From positions 62,001 to 126,000 of the forward strand of contig NZ_QICJ01000002.1 in NCBI RefSeq assembly GCF_003201105.1: a stretch of DNA of 64,000 nucleotides, read 5' to 3'. Below the pieces are notes generated by a model. The model was not told the origin of the DNA and did no database searches. It was given only the letters and a program-made list of their open reading frames with translations. Source of the stretch: Dyella sp. AtDHG13 (lineage in GTDB: Bacteria > Pseudomonadota > Gammaproteobacteria > Xanthomonadales > Rhodanobacteraceae). Of the stretch, positions 63,752 through 64,000 are shown piece after piece. The position numbers and the translations under genes were made by a program. Position 1 is the first letter of the stretch, and each line of letters opens with the position of its first letter.

Positions 63752-64000
63752 TCAGTGGCTGGCGCCGGCGTGGATCTCGGCCACGTAGCCGCCGGGGAAT
63801 TCCACCAAGGCCGATTCGCGGCCTTCGCTGGTGTAGGGCTCCACCAGCACCTTCGCGCCATGCGCCTTCGCCTTGACCAGCGTGTCCGCAAGACTGGCCA
63901 CTTCGTAGCCGGTCATTTCGTGGCCATACGGATACGGCAGATGCCCGTCGGTGACGAACACCGTCATCTTGCCGAAGGTGGATTCGATACGGATGCGCCG
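63752..64000 (-). CDS. VOC-family (glyoxalase-like) protein, C-terminal part (partial)
   Basis: The frame is open to the right edge, so at least 82 C-terminal codons are seen. The segment VASLADTLVKAKAHGAKVLV, then ALVEFPGGYVAEIHAGASH ends with the Glu metal-ligand region typical of vicinal oxygen chelate proteins. The 5' end and substrate are outside the window. It is probably co-transcribed with the outer-membrane protein gene. Confidence 0.72.
   Translation of the reverse strand, partial: RRIRIESTFGKMTVFVTDGHLPYPYGHEMTGYEVASLADTLVKAKAHGAKVLVEPYTSEGRESALVEFPGGYVAEIHAGASH

Overview
The window is a contiguous stretch of GC-rich chromosome from a gammaproteobacterium. Gene content points to the order Xanthomonadales (Lysobacterales), most likely the Rhodanobacteraceae (Dyella/Luteibacter/Rhodanobacter type). 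The clues are a Xanthomonas-style L-fucose oxidation locus, an Oar-like TonB receptor, an imuA-imuB-dnaE2 mutasome and a large hopanoid locus. The taxon is inferred from gene content only. No rRNA, tRNA, CRISPR array, insertion sequence or prophage was recognised.

Left part (1-24.2 kb). An L-fucose catabolic locus comes first: end of fuconate dehydratase, L-lactate dehydrogenase, fucose mutarotase, FucP and a divergent IclR regulator. A 1635-residue trimeric autotransporter adhesin follows, with a partner lipoprotein gene downstream. Then come a porin preceded by a near-consensus ModE operator, modE itself, and a LysR regulator divergent from a secreted heme-binding-type protein. Housekeeping and stress genes follow (HAD phosphatase, AlkB, truncated hemoglobin). 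This part ends with a damage-inducible mutagenesis operon: UmuD-like S24 protease, imuA, imuB, dnaE2.

Centre (24.3-49.5 kb). About 25 kb is devoted almost wholly to isoprenoids and hopanoids. The blocks are idi-hpnH-(repeat)-hpnB; hpnI-hpnJ-hpnK-hpnL-ferritin-like gene; hpnA; sqs-shc-hpnG-hpnN-copC-copD; and, converging on them, (fpr)-dxs-ispH-dxr-ispA. Together they encode several precursor (MEP) steps, farnesyl diphosphate synthesis, squalene formation by one long squalene synthase rather than HpnC/D/E, cyclisation, side-chain addition (HpnH, HpnG), sugar/cyclitol head-group chemistry (HpnI, HpnK, HpnJ) and hopanoid export (HpnN). An uncharacterised ferritin-like protein with a complete diiron ligand set closes the hpnIJKL block and is the best candidate for an undescribed activity.

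Right part (49.5-64 kb). ahpC-ahpF is preceded by a possible OxyR site and followed by a strong terminator. Next are a TonB-dependent receptor with a secreted thioredoxin/TPR protein, a beta-propeller protein, and a small basic/coiled-coil protein with a 22-bp perfect palindrome in its promoter. The window ends with an Asp/Asn hydroxylase-like protein, an MscS channel, a short stress-type protein, Dps, a YoaK-family membrane protein, an alginate-export-type outer-membrane protein and the end of a VOC-family gene.

Many genes start with GTG or TTG (dxs, ispA, copD, hpnN, hpnA, idi, hpnH, imuB, mscS and probably the TonB receptor). Several starts given here therefore rest on Shine-Dalgarno position and family length.
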